Shown here piece after piece: positions 59,111-64,000 of a stretch of DNA of 64,000 nucleotides. A model generated the notes under the pieces. That model was given only the letters and a program-made list of their open reading frames with translations, had not been told where the DNA came from and made no database searches. A program made the position numbers and the translations under genes. Numbering within the stretch: position 1 is the stretch's first letter; each line of letters begins with the position of its first letter. The DNA is from Sphaerolaimus hirsutus. Its lineage: Eukaryota; Nematoda; Chromadorea; Monhysterida; Sphaerolaimidae. Where the stretch lies: NCBI GenBank assembly GCA_964036195.1, contig OZ038452.1, forward strand, positions 26,671,785 to 26,735,784, in the 5' to 3' direction.

Positions 59111-60458
59111 TGGCATTTTTCCATTGTTTTTCCAATCTGTATTTATCTTCAATCGGCTCATCCCATTGTGTTGTTTTTGTCTCTTGGAGCATCATTGACA
59201 ACTGGGATTTCAGGGTCAGTGAAACAGGTGCTGTGAACCCAATTGGGTCATATGCTGACACCAATAATTTATTCAAGTTTCATCTGGTTGGTGTTGTGAT
59301 GCTGTCAATTTGCAATTTTGGTGTTGATATTGCCAGCATGTCCGTTCGGTGATTTTATTTCATGTCCATTACTGTGACAATTTTATTCACTTTTGGACTC
59401 CTGTCATTTTCTGCTATTTCATTCATGACTGATCTGGAGTTTGACAGCCATTCCCTCATGTTCATAGAACATTGGTTAAATAAAGCTTTGACTTTGTAAT
59501 ATAGTTCTAAAGCTTCAACTTCATTCGTGACACTCATGATGAAGTTATCAATAAAAATGTTGTTTATTATCATCACCAACTGGTTTTGTTCCCCTTCATT
59601 TTCTTCATATTCATTCATGTTGTTTATTGTCACATTTAAATGGTATTTTATGACTGCTCCCAAAACTGCTGGGCTGCAGACAAGTCCAAACAGTACACGT
59701 TTAAAACGAAGTACTATTAAGTTATTTTCAGTTACTGGTTTTGAGGCATCTTTCAGCCAGAAAAATTGTGTGTAGTCTCTAGCTTGGTCATGCAATCCTA
59801 TTTGCAAAAATGCCTTTTCAATATTGGCAATTAATGCTAGATTGCCTGCCCTGAACCTCAGGAGTAGGCCCAGTGCTAATGGTGTTGTAATTGGTCCTCT
59901 AAAAAGGCACTCGTTGAAACTGGGCTTACCTGCCGACCCATTGTACATGATTCTGCATGATGTCAATTTGCCCAGTGTGATTACTGGCTGGTGTAGCAGG
60001 TAATGAATCCCCTTGTTGTCTGTTTTGTCTTCACAGATCTCAATTATTCCCTTTTTTAGTTGGTTGTCCAAAACTTTCCGGTATTGTTCGAATAAGTTTG
60101 GATCTTTGTTGAATCTTCTTATCAGTGATTTAAACCACACCAAGGCATCTGCTTTTCCTGTGGGCAGGTCACTGATACTCTCTTTATATGGCCAGTCAAT
60201 ATAGTATTGTTTGTTGTTGTCGTTGAATTTTATGCTATTTATTATCATCTCCTCTGCAATGTTGTCATCAATTGCATAGGGGTCATCAGTGATTCCCACT
60301 GCTTCTAGACTGTGAAATTGTCGTAGTGTTTCCTTTCCTATGGCCACTATCGCTACTTTTTGATGATTTTTTGTTGGTTCAGTTAAGCTTGAACTACAAG
60401 TGAAGTTACAGGCATGATCCATAGTTGCAGAATGTACAGCTACCACAATCAAAGCCAA
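59067..60458 (-). pseudogene. BEL/Pao reverse transcriptase fragment, catalytically dead
   Basis: One open block (59355-60458) is followed in frame, past a stop, by another (59067-59276). BEL/Pao features in order: FHSLEAVGITDDP, GKADALVWFKSL, FNECLFRGPITTPLALG, LIANIEKAFLQIGLHDQARD, then FIDNFIMS, SMNMREWLSNS and SAYDPIGFTAPVSLTLKS. The catalytic Asp of DIEKAF is Asn, and the YVDD box reads FIDN. There is no gag, protease, RNase H or integrase around it. It sits inside a pyrimidine-rich minisatellite that continues on both sides. Confidence 0.85.
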
Positions 60459-60524
60459 ACAGGCAAACCTGCATGCAGGTTTTCCTTCTGCAAATTTGTC
60501 TATTACCGTGCTAATTTCACTTTA

Positions 60525-60785
60525 TTTTTTTCCGTTTCCGTGAAAATTTTGCTTTCCGTTTTCCGTTTTCCGACATTTCATTTTTCCGTTTTCCGTTTTC
60601 CGGCTGACAATTTTTTTTACCTTTCCGTTTTCCGTTTTCCGCTGAGTGGAATTTTTTTACCTTTCCGTTTTCCGTTTTCCGGCAGAAATTTTTTTTTTAC
60701 CTTTCCGTTTTCCGTTTTCGGTAAAGTGAAAAAATTTTACCTTTCCGTTTTCCGTAAAAAATTTTTTTTGACACCCTATTTACGG
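60525..60785 (+). repeat. TTTCCGTTTTCCG minisatellite, right block
   Basis: The same unit in the same orientation on the far side of the RT fragment, closing with TTGACACCCTATTTACGG, which is inverted relative to the left edge. The whole 58808-60785 unit therefore has inverted ends around direct internal repeats. Confidence 0.85.
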
Positions 60786-60825
60786 TAGCATTTAGCAGAG
60801 GTGGGGTGTGATGTCCGAGCTGAGA

Positions 60826-61192
60826 TACCATATTTCTTCAAATAGAATGGCATACCTCCGACAGAAAGGCGCCTCCAATAGAACGGTAGGTTTTTACTTT
60901 TTCATCCACAAAAACATTAGAACGGCAGCCTCCAATTGAACGGCAGCCTCCGACAGGTACAAAGTAGATTGGACGAGTGCAAAAACATAAAAAAATATAT
61001 ATAAATTATGATGAGAACATTCAGAGCATTGAAATATTGATATTGAATTTCAAATTGATGCTCTGATATCAGAGTTTCTTCTGTCTGATTCTCAAGATTG
61101 ATTAATTATAAAACTGTGCTAAAATGAAACGTGTGTGAAAAAGTTGACAAAATAGAACGGCGCTCTTCTATTAAATAGAAGAAATACGGTAA
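60826..61192. mobile_element. Family D element
   Basis: ACCATATTTCTTCAAATAGA to TAAATAGAAGAAATACGGTA; both arms carry AATAGAACGGC units. Confidence 0.7.
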
Positions 61193-61599
61193 CTGACCGG
61201 TAAACTTGCCCAGCCGGGTACATTCACTGCGCAAAACCCAATCTATTTTATTATCAATGTCTTATACTGTTATTGTGCTCTTTCACAGCTGATTTCGTAT
61301 ATAGGTATTCCGGTGACGTGATATTCTGTTATATGTGTGATATGTGTTAATTATCGTTGGCACGCTTCCAGCGTGAACCACGCGTGCAAGGAGTAAAGTC
61401 ACTGGAGTATACGCCAATGTGCCGTGGGTAGCAAAAATGCTAGAATTAAACAAACGCGAAACCTCCCAGCTGGCATCAGAGGAAAACTGATTAACCGATA
61501 TTGAAATCACAGTAGGAACAATTTTGTGCCCTGCACATGCTAAACTATGCGGCAGCGGTCTAGAGAAAAATACGTTTTGAACGCGTTTAACTCAACTGG

Positions 61600-61712
61600 G
61601 TACAATCCCAGACCCTGCAAAATGTCAAATGTCAAGCAAACGTTTGCCATTTTGCAGGACATTATACAGATTTCGACACTTTGCCCGACATTTGACATTT
61701 TCCATGGTTCAT
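61600..61712. mobile_element. Family B copy, truncated right
   Basis: CAATCCCAGACCCTGCAAAA with GCAAACGTTTGCCATTTTGC core. Abuts hairpin 61726-62095. Confidence 0.75.
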
Positions 61713-61725
61713 TTGGGGCAGGCCT

Positions 61726-62095
61726 GATACGCACACGTGCCCGATACGCACATATGCCCGTTTTTTTCACTTGACACTTTTTCAAGTGATTTTCAGATAT
61801 GAGTAAAGTGAAAAAAAGTTGCGCAATGACATTAGTGAACTTTTTTCACTTCACTCATATCTGAAAATCACTTGAAAATGTGTCAAGTTAAAAAAAACAC
61901 TGAAAAATAGCCATTTTTCACTGTTTTTCATTTGACACATTTTCAAGTGATTTTCAGATATGAGTGAAGTGAAAAAAGTTTACTAATGTCATTGCGCAAC
62001 TTTTTTTTCACTTTACTCATATTTGAAAATCACTTGAAAAAGTGTCAAGTGAAAAAAACGGGCATATGTGCGTATCGGGCACGTGTGCGTATCAG
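61726..62095. repeat. Double hairpin of the same family
   Basis: Outer arms TGATACGCACACGTGCCCGA and complement; inside, the ATATGAG-TGAAG stem occurs four times in alternating orientation, so a copy appears inserted in or duplicated within another. Confidence 0.82.
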
Positions 62096-62340
62096 TGCAC
62101 CCCCGTTTATTTTACAGGTCTGGAAGTGCCCTCCGAACGCATACCGTATTTCATCAAACTGAAGGGTACCTCCAACAGAGATCGGCAGGTTTTCTCTTTT
62201 TACATTCACGAGAATAATAAGTTTATCCACCAATTCTTACAGTTTGAAAAGAATTTAGTCTTTCGGTTGCTAACTTTGCACATTCTTGCTGTTTTTTACC
62301 GCACAAAATTATTACGAGAGTGGTATATTTCTTGAATAAT

Positions 62341-63060
62341 TTCTTTGCAAAACTATCCAAAAGTGACACAAAATTTGCTTTGAAAGTGGGATAAGTATAG
62401 GTATTTACCTAATCGTAAGCCTGTATCAATGCTCTAGCCCCGATGTAATTTTGTACTAGTTGCCTAATCTACTTAAAAAGAATCTTTTTTTTATAAACTT
62501 CGGGGGTGGGTGGGGGAACCAACCAGCCATGAGGTGTCGCTGCACGGGCGCAGGCTTCTATTTAGTTTGGCAACCTGCCAACCGGCTGGATACTCAGCTG
62601 CGCCACGCCGCTGCACCCATGTCCGCTGTGATACGCGAGCTAATACTCGTCTGCTAGCTTCACAACGCTCCCAATATTATTGTATAGAAATACAGCATTA
62701 ACGGCCGCTTTTAAGTTCGATCGAGATGTTTTTTACTGGGATAATAAAACGCGTAAAAATAATAATAATTATACCTGCGTGAGCGCGGAAATAATCATGA
62801 GTCACGATTGAAAGGAAATTAGATAGGAGTGCGAGACGACGGAAAGGGCCCTAGTGAAATGAAATGGATACACACTGTGTCAACTGAATGTCAACTAAAT
62901 AACACAAAAAAGTTTTTAAGGTATAACACTTAATAGAGACGATCAAAATCAAGTGTCACGAACGATATAAAATTAACTATGTTCGACCAAAAAAGAAACT
63001 TGAAATCACCAAATTACCCAAGATTTAGTCGCCATTCAGTTGACACGGATTTCGCTGTCA
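62341..63060. other. No recognised feature
   Basis: Includes a short plus-strand frame (62529-62657) encoding MRCRCTGAGFYLVWQPANRL; its composition is not convincing and no splice context closes it. The remainder is AT-rich. Confidence 0.4.
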
Positions 63061-63859
63061 ACTAATAATGCGTGCAGGCCCAGCCCAGCCCAAAGCGGGG
63101 CGGCGCGAACGGGGCGGGGCGGCGCAGCGCACTGCACACACACAGAGACGCGTCGATGCGGCGCACTGCATTCGTACTGGACGGCGACGCGTGCGAGCGG
63201 CGCGATGCAAATCAGCTAGAAAATAACGAGCCCCGGCGAGCGTCGGGCCGCCGCCTACGACCATACGCACACAACCGCACAAAAAATGGCTTTAGGGCTT
63301 TCGAAAAAATCAAACGACCGCGCGGCGCGGCCGCATTTTGGAGAGGAAAAAACACGTGGCGAGCATGTGAGTGATATTTAAGAGGCGAAGCGGCCGCGGC
63401 AAGAAGTGGCTATAGGCACAAAGGCACGACGTGCCGGTTGAATGCGCGCCGCGGGAGTGTGCAGCGGCCGCCGGGGCACATAATAATGCGGGGCGGCAGC
63501 TGCAGCCGCGTCTGCTAAACGCCAGTTGCAGGGCGACCCAGGCGACCGGAGCCGCCGCAGCCGCAGCCCGGGGCGACATTAAGAAGAAGCGCGACTGCGC
63601 GACTGCGCGACTGCACGACTGGACGACTGCACGACTCGGTTTGACCTGCGACTGCACGCAGAGAGCGCACGTGGTAGAATGGAACGAGTGCGGGCTCGTT
63701 GCGGCACGGCCACCTGCACGCCGAAGTGCAGCGTGACAAGGGCGAAGACGCGAGCGACGCGGCACACTGTATGCGAGCTGCGGCTGGTGGGCGAGAAAAG
63801 CTTAACCCCCGGCCGCCCGCCGCCGCGCTCGCACTCGGCTGAACGGTACTTTGCGACGC
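63061..63859. other. GC- and CpG-rich island with GACTGCGC tandem repeats
   Basis: About 800 bp far above the local GC level, with GCGACTGCGCGACTGCACGA units at 63588-63660. It may be a promoter or first noncoding exon, possibly of the channel (which runs leftwards from here), but no exon or initiator is certain. Confidence 0.4.
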
Positions 63860-64000
63860 CTGGTGCCACTCCCAGACCCTGTAAAATGCCCTGTCAAATG
63901 TCATGCAAATTGTCAAAAGTCATGGAAAATACCCCGCAAAATGGCAAACGTGTTTGCCATTTTGCAGGGCATTTTCCATGACTTTTGGCAATTTGCATGA
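63860..64000. mobile_element. Family B copy running off the window
   Basis: GGTGCCACTCCCAGACCCTG, core GGCAAACGTGTTTGCCATTT; right end beyond 64000. Confidence 0.82.

Noticed and set aside
63588..63660. GACTGC tandem repeats as a CRISPR or clustered binding array
   Set aside because: Units are short, imperfect and contiguous without spacers; an ordinary microsatellite-like tract.
63310..63916. Several long GC-rich frames at the right edge as genes
   Set aside because: They overlap on both strands, consist mostly of Ala, Arg and Ser and include a tandem repeat; no splice-consistent model.

Overview
The window is arthropod-type (probably insect) nuclear DNA. Genes are broken by spliceosomal introns, exons are strongly GC-rich at third positions, introns are AT-rich, and both are crowded with short foldback transposons. 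The species cannot be named from the sequence. A 200-base run of N (54807-55006) marks a scaffold gap.

The host locus is an L-type voltage-gated calcium channel alpha1 subunit (Ca-alpha1D / Cav1 class) on the minus strand. I traced 34 exons, counting one IS1 exon, from the IS1 helix (43404) to the stop codon (4722). They encode about 2035 residues: four repeats with the EEEE selectivity filter, the beta-subunit helix, EF hand, pre-IQ, IQ and a distal C-terminal regulatory domain. Reading phase agrees at every junction but one (14304 to 11908), where a small exon seems to be missing. Two IS1 exons of identical length and phase (42335-42440 and 43299-43404) look mutually exclusive. The exon before IS1 was not found; it may lie in the gap.

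Two small plus-strand genes accompany the channel. One (283-1388, three exons) lies beyond its 3' end. The other (27547-29250, at least two exons) is nested in a channel intron. Both begin with a signal peptide and neither belongs to a family I recognise.

The most unusual object is a Ty3/gypsy-class LTR retrotransposon (44582 into the gap, minus strand) inserted in a 5' intron of the channel. It has a 153-bp LTR with TATA-like and AATAAA boxes, a polypurine tract and one intact 2011-codon gag-protease-RT-RNase H-integrase frame. In the position where an env gene would sit it carries two divergently transcribed, multi-exon genes instead: a 5-exon sense gene (about 356 aa; Cys cluster, coiled coil, Arg/Gly-rich box, acidic tail) and a 7-exon antisense gene (about 313 aa; Cys cluster, Ser-rich tail). 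They share a 312-bp intergenic promoter region. All splice phases close, and I recognise neither protein.

The rest is repeat biology: a decayed BEL/Pao RT fragment embedded in a minisatellite (58808-60785), a 1265-bp TA-flanked non-autonomous element (40147-41411), and several foldback or MITE families. One of these has about 30 copies in 64 kb, mostly in channel introns, where they flank exons and could shape RNA structure.
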